DNA of 64,000 nucleotides, from positions 130,628 through 194,627 of the forward strand of contig NZFO01000008.1 of NCBI GenBank assembly GCA_002690705.1, in the 5' to 3' direction. Position numbers and translations under genes: made by a program. Of this stretch, positions 46,600 through 54,644 are shown piece by piece. The notes beneath the pieces were generated by a model that did not search any database, was not told the origin of the DNA, and saw only the letters and a program-made list of their open reading frames with translations. Source of the stretch: Magnetovibrio sp. (lineage in GTDB: Bacteria > Pseudomonadota > Alphaproteobacteria > Rhodospirillales > Casp-alpha2). Position 1 is the stretch's first letter. Every line of letters begins with the position of its first letter.

Positions 46600-48096
46600 A
46601 TGGGTCAAATATCGGCGCGCACCAAAATCATTTGGAGCTTATTTTTATTTACCGGGCTTACTGTTGCATTATTTCTGACGAGGTCAAACTACGTATCACC
46701 AGCGCAACTAACATTGGCGATTGCAATCTTCGTCGTAGGCCTGTTGCCCATCGCTTGGCATTTAAGATTTGGCGGTTCATCTTTTTATCCGCTTTTCCCA
46801 GTGCTAGGCCTGTATTATTCGATATCCTTTGGATTGCCTTTCTTGATTATTGATTTTATTTGGCCTACTGGTTTTCGAGAGATCTCATATTTTGGGCCCA
46901 CTAACTTCCCCATAAAACAAGGCTTGGCAAGTTTGGAGAGCATGTGGCTCGTGCTCGCGGGTATGCTGACATGTTTTATATCTTTCGCTGCTGCTCAAAA
47001 ACCAGCCAATAAGTTAATCGGAGAATTCCAATTCCCAACCGCTGCAACCCCAAGGGTGACCCGGCTACTTGCCTATGGGTTGTTATTAGGTTTTGCTGCT
47101 AATGAATTTATACCTTTCCTTCGAAAAGCACCGTCACTCAGCCAGCTTTTTGGTCGAATTGAGTTTGTCGTTTTTGCTGTATTCTTTGTTGCCTATCAAC
47201 AGAGATTAATTGGAAAAGCAGATGCTGGGATGGTTTTTTTTGGTATTTTACCATTACTAATTTTGTATAGAACAATCTCCGGACTCTACTCTCCCATACT
47301 AATGTTATGTTTATTGGTTTGTTTCCTGAGCTGGCCAAAATATAAAAAACAAGCCGCTACAGTCGCCGTTATTTCGGCGATTTTTCTATTCTTATTTTAT
47401 GTTCCCGCACAGCAGTATCGGGCACAAACAAGTCTGACCGAATACATTTCTAGTTCCTCCAAATCAAATAGCACCTCGATACGCAATTCATTATTTTTTT
47501 TGAAACTCAGCCTATCAGTTTGGCAAGGTGAAGAAACCGTTACATTCGAAGATCAAATATACAAACTAGGGCCAACCCATTCACTTGAAACTATTGGGCG
47601 TCGCATCTTTATTATGCCACTATTTGATCATGTTCATTCCTTGACGCCAAATACCGTTCCCTATTGGCGTGGCGAGACATACAAGCCCTTATTGACCAAA
47701 TTTATTCCGCGCGCACTTTGGTCAGACAAGCCAGAGGAACGATTCGGGGGAGAATTTGCGCTTCGTTTTGGACTAATATCAGTGAATGATACCACTTCCA
47801 TAAACATTCCATGGATTGTCGAACTTCTTGCCAATTTCGGCCCAACAGGCGTATTGGGTGGTATGGTAATTATCGGCATCTTCTTTGCACTTATCGATTC
47901 GTTCTTCAACAATCGCTCTACACCGCCATTTGAGCGAGCCATAGGGTTGAGTATTGTATTCCGGCTTGCTTACCCGGAGTCTAATTTTTCTCTAATGTGC
48001 GGTGATCTTCTGGTCTTAACCATTTTTGTATACGTCTATTTCTCACTTGGTTTTCACTGGATTCCTAAATTACTCAAATCAATAAATCTGCAGTAA
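46600..48096 (+). CDS. Wzy-like oligosaccharide repeat-unit polymerase candidate
   Basis: A 498-residue integral membrane protein with about ten to twelve hydrophobic segments. The soluble part between about residues 280 and 385 contains PLFDHVHSLTPNTVPYWRGETYKPLLTKFIPRALW and is predicted periplasmic; this resembles O-antigen polymerase-type proteins rather than ligases. The last segments include PTGVLGGMVIIGIFFAL. Its stop codon lies in a 10-base tandem duplication. It is the last gene before the regulatory module. The exact polymer is unknown. Confidence 0.72.
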   Translation: MGQISARTKIIWSLFLFTGLTVALFLTRSNYVSPAQLTLAIAIFVVGLLPIAWHLRFGGSSFYPLFPVLGLYYSISFGLPFLIIDFIWPTGFREISYFGPTNFPIKQGLASLESMWLVLAGMLTCFISFAAAQKPANKLIGEFQFPTAATPRVTRLLAYGLLLGFAANEFIPFLRKAPSLSQLFGRIEFVVFAVFFVAYQQRLIGKADAGMVFFGILPLLILYRTISGLYSPILMLCLLVCFLSWPKYKKQAATVAVISAIFLFLFYVPAQQYRAQTSLTEYISSSSKSNSTSIRNSLFFLKLSLSVWQGEETVTFEDQIYKLGPTHSLETIGRRIFIMPLFDHVHSLTPNTVPYWRGETYKPLLTKFIPRALWSDKPEERFGGEFALRFGLISVNDTTSINIPWIVELLANFGPTGVLGGMVIIGIFFALIDSFFNNRSTPPFERAIGLSIVFRLAYPESNFSLMCGDLLVLTIFVYVYFSLGFHWIPKLLKSINLQ

Positions 48097-48162
48097 AATG
48101 CAGTAAATACTAGGGTCGATTTCACCATCAAACGTAAGTGTATGCTGACAATTTTCATTGAC

Positions 48163-48213
48163 GTTCACCACGTGAACACTGTAAACATTGTTTAGGGCGT
48201 TCAGATGATGAAC
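48163..48213. promoter_or_regulatory. Array of three evenly spaced palindromes (candidate operators)
   Basis: Three inverted repeats are centred at 48170, 48188 and 48206, exactly 18 bases apart: GTTCA-N5-TGAAC (48163-48177), TAAACATTGTTTA (48182-48194, flanked by G on each side) and GTTCA-N5-TGAAC (48199-48213). The two outer sites share identical half-sites. A TTGACG box overlaps the left site at 48159-48164. The array ends 16 bases before the regulator's GTG start, so autoregulation by the winged-helix protein is a reasonable inference. Confidence 0.7.
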
Positions 48214-48229
48214 ACAAAAGGTAAAGGCT

Positions 48230-48889
48230 GTGTCTGGTAAGCAAAAAACCCTGAATTCCGAGGATGGTTTGGAACCGTCTATAAAGCTTGGCATGCTTGC
48301 TGCAGTCGAACAAAGTAGCGATGTCACTCAGCGAAAACTCGCTCAAGAACTTGGTATTGCCCTGGGCCTTACAAATGCATACCTCAAACGGCTTGTGAAA
48401 AAAGGTTACATAAAGGCGTTACATGCTCCAGCCAATCGATACCTCTACTACCTAACACCAAAGGGCTTCACGGAAAAGAGTTCTCTAACTGCCGAGTATC
48501 TATCTCAATCCTTTAAATTCTTCCGTGACGCGCGTCAGCAATGTTCCGATGCCTTCACGATTTGCACTAGCAAAAATTGGCATAATATCGTGCTGTGTGG
48601 GGCAGGCGATTTAACCGATATAGCAATTCTTTCAGCACAAGAATTCAACGTTAAAATAGTTGGTGTTGTCGATCCAAATTTTACTGGCTCTTCGTTACTC
48701 GACATCCCCGCACTTAAATCATTTAAGTCGTTGATTGAATTTGAAGCGGCAATCGTAACGGACACGAGACAACCGCAGAAAACATTCAATTACGCCTCAA
48801 GGTATATGCCGAAAAAAAACATAATAGCTCTTCCATTACTCGGTCTAAACACAAATATCTCAACTCAAGCTGAGTGGTACAAAAGATGA
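48230..48889 (+). CDS. Winged helix-turn-helix regulator with Rossmann-like C-terminal domain
   Basis: A 219-residue protein. The N-terminal third is a winged HTH (VTQRKLAQELGIALGLTNAYLKRLVKKGYI, then a wing RYLYYLTPKGF). The C-terminal part has a Rossmann-like glycine motif and beta-alpha pattern (NIVLCGAGDLTDIAILSAQEFNVKIVGVVDPN), similar to Rex or PglD N-domain style nucleotide or CoA sensing. The start is GTG with AAAGG nearby. Its stop overlaps the antiterminator gene by four bases, so both are made together. It is probably a ligand-responsive transcription factor for the polysaccharide genes; the ligand is not known. Confidence 0.82.
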   Translation: MSGKQKTLNSEDGLEPSIKLGMLAAVEQSSDVTQRKLAQELGIALGLTNAYLKRLVKKGYIKALHAPANRYLYYLTPKGFTEKSSLTAEYLSQSFKFFRDARQQCSDAFTICTSKNWHNIVLCGAGDLTDIAILSAQEFNVKIVGVVDPNFTGSSLLDIPALKSFKSLIEFEAAIVTDTRQPQKTFNYASRYMPKKNIIALPLLGLNTNISTQAEWYKR

Positions 48890-49389
48890 TCAATTGGTAT
48901 GTTGTTCATACTCATGTTCGCGCGGAAGCAAAAGTTGTCTTAAATTTAAAGCAACAAGGATTCGAGGCATTCTCGCCGCAATATCTTAAACGCCGTTCTC
49001 ACGCCCGTCGAATTGATCACGTATCCGCCCCAATGTTTCCCCGTTACATTTTTGTCGCTTTAGACCCCACGTTAAAACCATGGCGTGCCGTTCACTCCAC
49101 CTTCGGCGCATGCTATTTAGTATGTTATGGGGATGTTCCAGCACCAATGCCTGAAGGAATAGTCGAGAACATTATATCTCGACAAGATGAAAATGGCTTT
49201 GTAACTCTGTCTTCCGCAGATGTGTTTAAGAAGGGCCAATCAGTAAAAATTGTTAACGGTGCATTCAGCGGGCAATTTGGGCTTTTTGATTGCGCCACAG
49301 ATGATGAGCGTATCATCGTTTTATTAGATATGTTAGGTCGTCGGGTAAAAGTCCGATTAGCCATTGGCTCAGTAGCGGCAACAGCCTAA
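48886..49389 (+). CDS. NusG-paralogue antiterminator, RfaH-like
   Basis: A 167-residue NusG/RfaH-family protein. The NGN domain begins WYVVHTHVRAEAKVVLNLKQQG and includes SAPMFPRYIFVALDP and AVHSTFGACYLVCYG, and a C-terminal KOW region reads GQSVKIVNGAFSGQFGLF. Length and layout match RfaH and other specialised NusG paralogues rather than housekeeping NusG. RfaH binds paused polymerase at an ops element and then suppresses termination and couples translation across long operons; an ops-like sequence lies 50 bases downstream. The start at 48886 makes an ATGA overlap with the regulator. An AGCAS-type operon of polysaccharide genes follows on the same strand. Confidence 0.88.
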   Translation: MINWYVVHTHVRAEAKVVLNLKQQGFEAFSPQYLKRRSHARRIDHVSAPMFPRYIFVALDPTLKPWRAVHSTFGACYLVCYGDVPAPMPEGIVENIISRQDENGFVTLSSADVFKKGQSVKIVNGAFSGQFGLFDCATDDERIIVLLDMLGRRVKVRLAIGSVAATA

Positions 49390-49438
49390 CCGAGCTAAAT
49401 CTTTGAGCCTAAAAATGTCTCGGTGTTTTCACCCAGAC

Positions 49439-49450
49439 TGCGGTAGCGTG
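49439..49450 (+). promoter_or_regulatory. ops-like element (RfaH recruitment site candidate)
   Basis: TGCGGTAGCGTG matches the E. coli ops 12-mer GGCGGTAGCGTG at 11 of 12 positions. It sits between the RfaH-like gene (stop 49389) and the first polysaccharide gene (start 49495), on the strand transcribed into the operon, where ops sites occur. A 6-bp stem (ACCGAG 49389-49394 with CTCGGT 49419-49424) lies upstream. Function is inferred. Confidence 0.7.
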
Positions 49451-49494
49451 TCTTAATTCCTCACTCCCCCTCTCATGCTGGGACGTCAAAAAAA

Positions 49495-50715
49495 ATGACA
49501 GATTGTCGGATATGCGGTTCTCCAATTGCACCTTTTATGACTTTTGGTCAAATGCCGGTCGCAAACGGTTTCCTTTTGCCCGAGCAATTTGATAGCGAGT
49601 ATTTTTTTGAACTTGCTCCCGCATTTTGCAGCGCGTGTAATATTTTGCAAATTATTGACCAACCTGACCCCAGTAAAATGTTTCATGAAAACTATGCATT
49701 TTTTTCCCGCACATCAAAATACATGCAGGATCACTTTGCGAAATTTGCTGCTAAAGTTTGCGGTTCCCATCTCACCGATTACGACGATCCATTTGTAGTC
49801 GAACTAGGAAGCAATGACGGGATTATGCTGCAGAATTTCGCCGACGCAGGCATTCGACATTTGGGTATTGAGCCGTCAGAGAATGTTGCAGAGATAGCAC
49901 GTGGGCATGGCGTGAACACAATAAGCGATTTTTTTGATGAAATGGTGGCGGATCGGCTTATCGCCGAACATGGCCTTGCCGATGTAGTGCTCAGCGCAAA
50001 CGTCATGTGCCATATTCCCAACCTGAATTCTGTAGCCTCGGGGATAGCTAAATTACTTAAGCCGTCAGGTGTACTGATTTTTGAAGATCCATATTTAGGG
50101 GATATTATCAAAAAAACCTCTTATGACCAGATCTATGACGAACATGTCTTCGTATTTTCAGCAACTTCTGTAGCAAATGCGTTTGCCCCACATGGCCTGA
50201 AACTCGTCAACGTAGAGCCGCAAAAGACACACGGTGGCTCTATGAGATATACATTAGCCTTGGATACCCGGCAGCAAACCTCCACCGCCGTTACCAATTG
50301 TCTCGCTCGAGAGACCAAACTCGGTCTCAGCTCAGCGGCAACATTTGAACGTTTTCGTGAAAACTGCGAGACATCACGGCACAGACTCACACGGCTTTTA
50401 GGGAAATTTCGCGATGAGAATCGACGTGTTGTGGGCTACGGAGCAACCTCAAAAAGTACCACAGTTATGAACTATTGTTCTATCGGCCCCGATCACATTG
50501 AATTTGTTTCTGACACAACCCCCGCAAAACAGGGCAAGTTTACACCAGGTACCCATATTCCAGTAAAACCCTATCAGGACTTTATCTCCGACTACCCAGA
50601 ATATGCCGTTCTATTTGCATGGAACCACAAGTTAGAAATCATTGCGAAAGAAGACGCCTTTCGGCAATCAGGTGGACAGTGGATAGAATTCATTCCATCA
50701 GTGTGTATCTCATGA
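49495..50715 (+). CDS. Sugar C-methyltransferase-like protein
   Basis: A 406-residue NovU/TylC3-type methyltransferase, paralogous to the one at 36177. Zinc-site cysteines are C4, C7, C45 and C48, the SAM motif is VVELGSNDGIMLQNFADAG, then VLSANVMCHIPNL, and the conserved DEHVFVFSATS and VVGYGATSKSTTVM. Such enzymes add a methyl carbon to a dTDP-4-keto-deoxysugar; the following aminotransferase and keto-sugar enzymes fit a branched amino-deoxysugar. It is the first gene after the ops-like element and starts an operon of overlapping genes. Its stop overlaps the aminotransferase start (ATGA). Confidence 0.86.
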   Translation: MTDCRICGSPIAPFMTFGQMPVANGFLLPEQFDSEYFFELAPAFCSACNILQIIDQPDPSKMFHENYAFFSRTSKYMQDHFAKFAAKVCGSHLTDYDDPFVVELGSNDGIMLQNFADAGIRHLGIEPSENVAEIARGHGVNTISDFFDEMVADRLIAEHGLADVVLSANVMCHIPNLNSVASGIAKLLKPSGVLIFEDPYLGDIIKKTSYDQIYDEHVFVFSATSVANAFAPHGLKLVNVEPQKTHGGSMRYTLALDTRQQTSTAVTNCLARETKLGLSSAATFERFRENCETSRHRLTRLLGKFRDENRRVVGYGATSKSTTVMNYCSIGPDHIEFVSDTTPAKQGKFTPGTHIPVKPYQDFISDYPEYAVLFAWNHKLEIIAKEDAFRQSGGQWIEFIPSVCIS

Positions 50716-51827
50716 GCCTTTTTTGCGCTCAACCAAAAGCTCAATATTTATCGCATAAATCTGCCATCGACACTGCGGTGAAACGTGTTTTAGATAGCGG
50801 AACATACATTCTTGGCACCGAAGTAAAAAACTTTGAAGATGAATTTGCGGCATACTGCGACACAAAAGTGGGTGTCGGCGTAAGTAGCGGAACCGAGGCC
50901 ATTCATCTAGCACTTCGTGCGGCAAATATTGGCGACGGAGACGATGTAATCACTGTATCTCACACAGCCACGGCCACAATTTCTGCCATTGAATTAGTAG
51001 GAGCCAATCCCATTATCATCGATATTGATCCAATACATTTTACTTTGGACCCAACCAAAGTTGCTAATGCAATAACCCACCGGACCAAGGCAATCGTGCC
51101 AGTTCATCTTTACGGACAGCCCGCAGATATGGATCCAATAATGGATATCGCACGACAGCATAAAATCCACGTCATCGAGGATTGCGCACAGGCGCACGGA
51201 GCAAAATACAAAGGTAGACGGGTGGGATCAATTGGCGATCTCGGGTGCTTTAGTTTTTACCCAACAAAAAACCTCGGGGCCATTGGTGATGGCGGAATGA
51301 TAGTAGGGAACGACGTTTATTTAACTGATCGCTGTAGACGTATTCGTGAATACGGCTGGGACAAAGAGCGGCGTGCAATCGTTCCAGGTTGGAATACGCG
51401 GCTCGACGAAGTTCAGGCGGCAATCCTTAGAGCAAAATTACCTACACTGGACACGGATAACAAACAGCGTCGTAAAATTGCTGACACCTATGATCGAGAG
51501 TTAGGTAAGATGGATATTCAAACTCCAGCACAACGGGCAGATTGTGAACATGTTTTTCATTTGTATGTGATCAGACATCAGAACCGCGATGCTTTGATTT
51601 CTCATATGAAGAAGGCAGATATCTATGCGGGAATTCACTACCACCCGCCTGTACATCACCATCCAGCCTATAGTGATCGCCTCAAAATAGCAAAAAATAT
51701 GGGCTGTACGGAGGCTGCTGCAGCTGAAATTGTCTCGTTACCGTTATATCCGGAACTTACTAATGGGGAGGTGAAAACCATTATCGCCTCGCTTCAGGAA
51801 TTTTTTTCAGAGCGCCACCATGATTAG
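50712..51827 (+). CDS. DegT/DnrJ/EryC1 family sugar aminotransferase
   Basis: A 371-residue PLP-dependent sugar aminotransferase. It has VGVSSGTEAIHLALRAA, VIEDCAQAHGAKYKGRRVGSIGDLGCFSFYPTKNLGAIGDGG with the Schiff-base lysine in PTKNLG, and HYHPPVHHHPAYSD near the C-terminus. It resembles FdtB/QdtB-type 3-aminotransferases, which act on the 3-keto sugar made by FdtA/QdtA ketoisomerases; such a ketoisomerase is at 54641. The start at 50712 is chosen for the ATGA overlap; the frame extends 31 codons earlier inside the previous gene. Its end overlaps the epimerase gene start by eight bases. Confidence 0.9.
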   Translation: MSLFCAQPKAQYLSHKSAIDTAVKRVLDSGTYILGTEVKNFEDEFAAYCDTKVGVGVSSGTEAIHLALRAANIGDGDDVITVSHTATATISAIELVGANPIIIDIDPIHFTLDPTKVANAITHRTKAIVPVHLYGQPADMDPIMDIARQHKIHVIEDCAQAHGAKYKGRRVGSIGDLGCFSFYPTKNLGAIGDGGMIVGNDVYLTDRCRRIREYGWDKERRAIVPGWNTRLDEVQAAILRAKLPTLDTDNKQRRKIADTYDRELGKMDIQTPAQRADCEHVFHLYVIRHQNRDALISHMKKADIYAGIHYHPPVHHHPAYSDRLKIAKNMGCTEAAAAEIVSLPLYPELTNGEVKTIIASLQEFFSERHHD

Positions 51828-52818
51828 AAAAAACTACGGGTTCAACGGCAAAACCATCGCAGTAACAGGTGCAAGTGGATATCTAGGTAGCGCCCTCGTG
51901 GATCGCCTTCTTGATAGCCATTGTTTTGTCCTGCGCATAACACGCGATCGCAACCGATTAAGGCCATTACCGAAAAAGATCGCTGGGGTGCAAGATCTTG
52001 AATCAGCGATCGATAACCGTGCTTTATGGGATCGTGTGTTTCGAGAATACGGAACCAACCTTGTTTTTCATTTTGCTGCACAAACCAGCGCATACTCCGC
52101 TAATAATAATTTACAGAGTGATTTTTACGCGAATGTTATGCCTGTAATCCAAATGCTTGAAAGTTGCAGGGGACTCGTACATCAACCCCTGATCATTGCA
52201 GCCGGGGCGGCTACCCAAGTCGGCATGACTCGAACTGTGCCCACTAATGAAACTGCCGTCGATAACCCGATTACAATTTATGATATTCATAAGCTTGCGG
52301 CCGAGCGATACATAAAGCATTTCACAAAACTAGGCGTAATAAAGGGCATAGTGTTGCGCCTTACAAATGTATATGGACCGGGAGTCGAAAGCTCTAGTTG
52401 TGACCGTGGCATTCTCAATAAGGTAACTAAAGCCGCAATCAAAGGTGAACCTATTTCAATTTTTGGCGCCGGAAATGAAGTTCGAGATTACATCTATATC
52501 TCAGACGCCGTCGAGGCTTTTTTCACCGCTAACCAATACGCTGATACTTTATCTGGTCAACAATATTTAATTGGCAGTGGAGTACCGCATTCCCTGTCCG
52601 AAGCTTTTCGAATGGTCGCAAAGCATGTGGAAAAAACATTTGGGAAGCCAGTTCCGGTAGTACACTCCTCATGGCCTCCCCACACCAATCAGATAGAATA
52701 CCGGAATTTTTGTGCAGATATTAAAGCATTCAAAAACTCCACACACTGGGCACCAGAAATTGACCTTGCAACGGGAATAGAGAAAACCATCTCGGCGTTT
52801 TCCTCACTGCCAAATTAA
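51820..52818 (+). CDS. NAD-dependent epimerase/dehydratase
   Basis: A 332-residue extended SDR. The Rossmann motif is VTGASGYLGSALVDRL near residue 13, HFAAQTSAYSANN follows, the YxxxK pair is in IYDIHKLAAERY, and RLTNVYGPGVESSS and YIYISDAVEAFF are as expected. It could be a 4-ketoreductase or epimerase finishing the amino-deoxysugar; no RfbD-like reductase appears elsewhere in the window, so this could fill that role. Its start lies in the overlap with the aminotransferase gene, indicating coupled translation. Confidence 0.85.
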   Translation: MIRKNYGFNGKTIAVTGASGYLGSALVDRLLDSHCFVLRITRDRNRLRPLPKKIAGVQDLESAIDNRALWDRVFREYGTNLVFHFAAQTSAYSANNNLQSDFYANVMPVIQMLESCRGLVHQPLIIAAGAATQVGMTRTVPTNETAVDNPITIYDIHKLAAERYIKHFTKLGVIKGIVLRLTNVYGPGVESSSCDRGILNKVTKAAIKGEPISIFGAGNEVRDYIYISDAVEAFFTANQYADTLSGQQYLIGSGVPHSLSEAFRMVAKHVEKTFGKPVPVVHSSWPPHTNQIEYRNFCADIKAFKNSTHWAPEIDLATGIEKTISAFSSLPN

Positions 52819-52832
52819 ATTGATACAGTACT

Positions 52833-54644
52833 ATGCTTGAAACAATAAAAAATGCCCTGTCGCTTTTAGACGGCATCGCTAGACGTTGGTTAGGTGTCTT
52901 GTTTTTAATGACACTGATAGGTGCTCTGATTGAGGCCCTTGGGATTTCATTAATTTTTCCATTGTTAAAGTTGATCACAGACCCAACCGCGATACAAACC
53001 AATCAATACTTAAATTGGGTCTACAGCACCCTGCAATTATCGTCATCAAAAAGCTTTGTGATTCTATGCACCGTTACTTTTTTTGGCCTTTTCTTGGTAA
53101 AAACTATTTTTATGGTTGGGTTCTATTTTGCCCAGTATACTTTTGCATTTTCGGGAATCGTACGCTTGTCCAACCAGCTGTTTAGCCGATACCTTCATGC
53201 ACCTTACCTCAGTCTAATTGACCAAAATTCCACTGTTCTCATTCGAAACATTCGTGAATCGACTCATGATGTGTATAGCACGTTTATCATCAGTCTGATA
53301 AATCTTGCCGTCGAATTTTTCCTTATCATTTCAGTAACGATAATCGTATTTGCTATTGAACCAAAAGCGACCCTCCTTGCCGGCGTAGTAGTTTGCGGAT
53401 TGATTTTTAGCTTTTATCGGATTCTGGGGCCAGCCTTTGAGCGCTGGGGCTATGAGAGGCTTTCTTTATCCCAACGAGCTTTGCAGTCCCTACAACAGAG
53501 TTTAGGCTCCATCAAAGAAACACGGATATTAGGGCGCACTGGATATTTCTTAAGCGCTTTTAGTCAGATACAAGATCGTGAAATGATTAATCGTCGCAAC
53601 CATCAATTGGTCTCACAGTTGCCAAGGCTTTTAAATGAGACAGTCCTTCTTGGAGGCATGTGTACTGTTATTATTGTCGTTTTCCTTTCAAACACCTCAG
53701 TGAGCGATGTTATCGCATCCTTGGGGCTTTTTGCCGCCGCCGCTCTGAGACTATCTCCATCAGTAAATCGAATTACTGCAAGCCTACAAAATTTAAGAGG
53801 CAGTAAGCCCGCGGTGAAGATGACCTTTGATGAATTCCAGCGATTATCTATTAATGTAAATTCGGAGATAAATAGACAACCGCGTGCTACAATACGAGTT
53901 AAATCTATACAGTTAGAAAATATATCCTTTTCCTATCCGGGCACCAGAGCACCCGCGATTCACGAAATAAGCACAAACATACGAGGGGGTGAATCTATAG
54001 GATTGGTCGGTCCCTCCGGAGCTGGAAAAACAACGCTTGCAGACATTATATTGGGGCTCCTGCCTCCAACCAATGGAACTCTTTTGCTTAATGGAAAACT
54101 GCTATCTGATCTTACCGATCAATATTGCAGTGTAAGCTATGTACCACAATCCATATATATAATCGATGACACTTTACGTAAAAATATTGCGTTTGGAATT
54201 AATGAGGAAGAGATTGATGATACAAAAGTGAATTCGGCGCTGAAACTCGCCCATTTAACAGACTTGGTTAAGAGCTTTCCTGACGGTATTAACACAGAGC
54301 TTAAAGAACAAGGTGCTCGACTCTCCGGCGGACAACGCCAGAGGGTCGGTATTGCCAGAGCCTTATATAATGATCCAGAAGTTCTGGTTCTCGATGAGGC
54401 GTCATCTGCACTTGATAACGAAACAGAGCGTGAAATTACTAACGCTCTTAATTCTCTCAAAGGCCAAAAAACCGTCATAGTGATAGCTCATAGGCTTAGC
54501 ACTGTTCGATCATGTGACAAACTACTCTACCTAAGTGCCGGTCGGTTAGTCGATGAGGGAACCTTTGAACAACTAGTGAAACGAAATGAAAAATTTCGTC
54601 GGTTGACAGAAATTTCTGACACCATAGCGAGCCTCCCCGAATGA
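52833..54644 (+). CDS. ABC transporter, fused permease-ATPase (MsbA/PglK-like)
   Basis: A 603-residue half-transporter: six hydrophobic segments in the first 310 residues, then a nucleotide-binding domain with Walker A GPSGAGKTTL near residue 391, Q-loop YVPQSIY, signature LSGGQRQRV near 496, Walker B VLVLDEASSALD near 516 and H-loop IVIAHRLST near 548. The short TM domain and position among sugar genes suggest a PglK/WlaB-type flippase for lipid-linked oligosaccharide, which could replace Wzx; no Wzx is visible in the window. It acts as a homodimer. Its stop overlaps the ketoisomerase start by four bases. Confidence 0.88.
   Translation: MLETIKNALSLLDGIARRWLGVLFLMTLIGALIEALGISLIFPLLKLITDPTAIQTNQYLNWVYSTLQLSSSKSFVILCTVTFFGLFLVKTIFMVGFYFAQYTFAFSGIVRLSNQLFSRYLHAPYLSLIDQNSTVLIRNIRESTHDVYSTFIISLINLAVEFFLIISVTIIVFAIEPKATLLAGVVVCGLIFSFYRILGPAFERWGYERLSLSQRALQSLQQSLGSIKETRILGRTGYFLSAFSQIQDREMINRRNHQLVSQLPRLLNETVLLGGMCTVIIVVFLSNTSVSDVIASLGLFAAAALRLSPSVNRITASLQNLRGSKPAVKMTFDEFQRLSINVNSEINRQPRATIRVKSIQLENISFSYPGTRAPAIHEISTNIRGGESIGLVGPSGAGKTTLADIILGLLPPTNGTLLLNGKLLSDLTDQYCSVSYVPQSIYIIDDTLRKNIAFGINEEEIDDTKVNSALKLAHLTDLVKSFPDGINTELKEQGARLSGGQRQRVGIARALYNDPEVLVLDEASSALDNETEREITNALNSLKGQKTVIVIAHRLSTVRSCDKLLYLSAGRLVDEGTFEQLVKRNEKFRRLTEISDTIASLPE

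Noticed and set aside
48205-48240. Eleven-residue leader peptide frame (MMNTKGKGCVW) overlapping the regulator start
   Set aside because: No ribosome site, no run of codons typical of attenuation, and it overlaps the third palindrome; probably chance.
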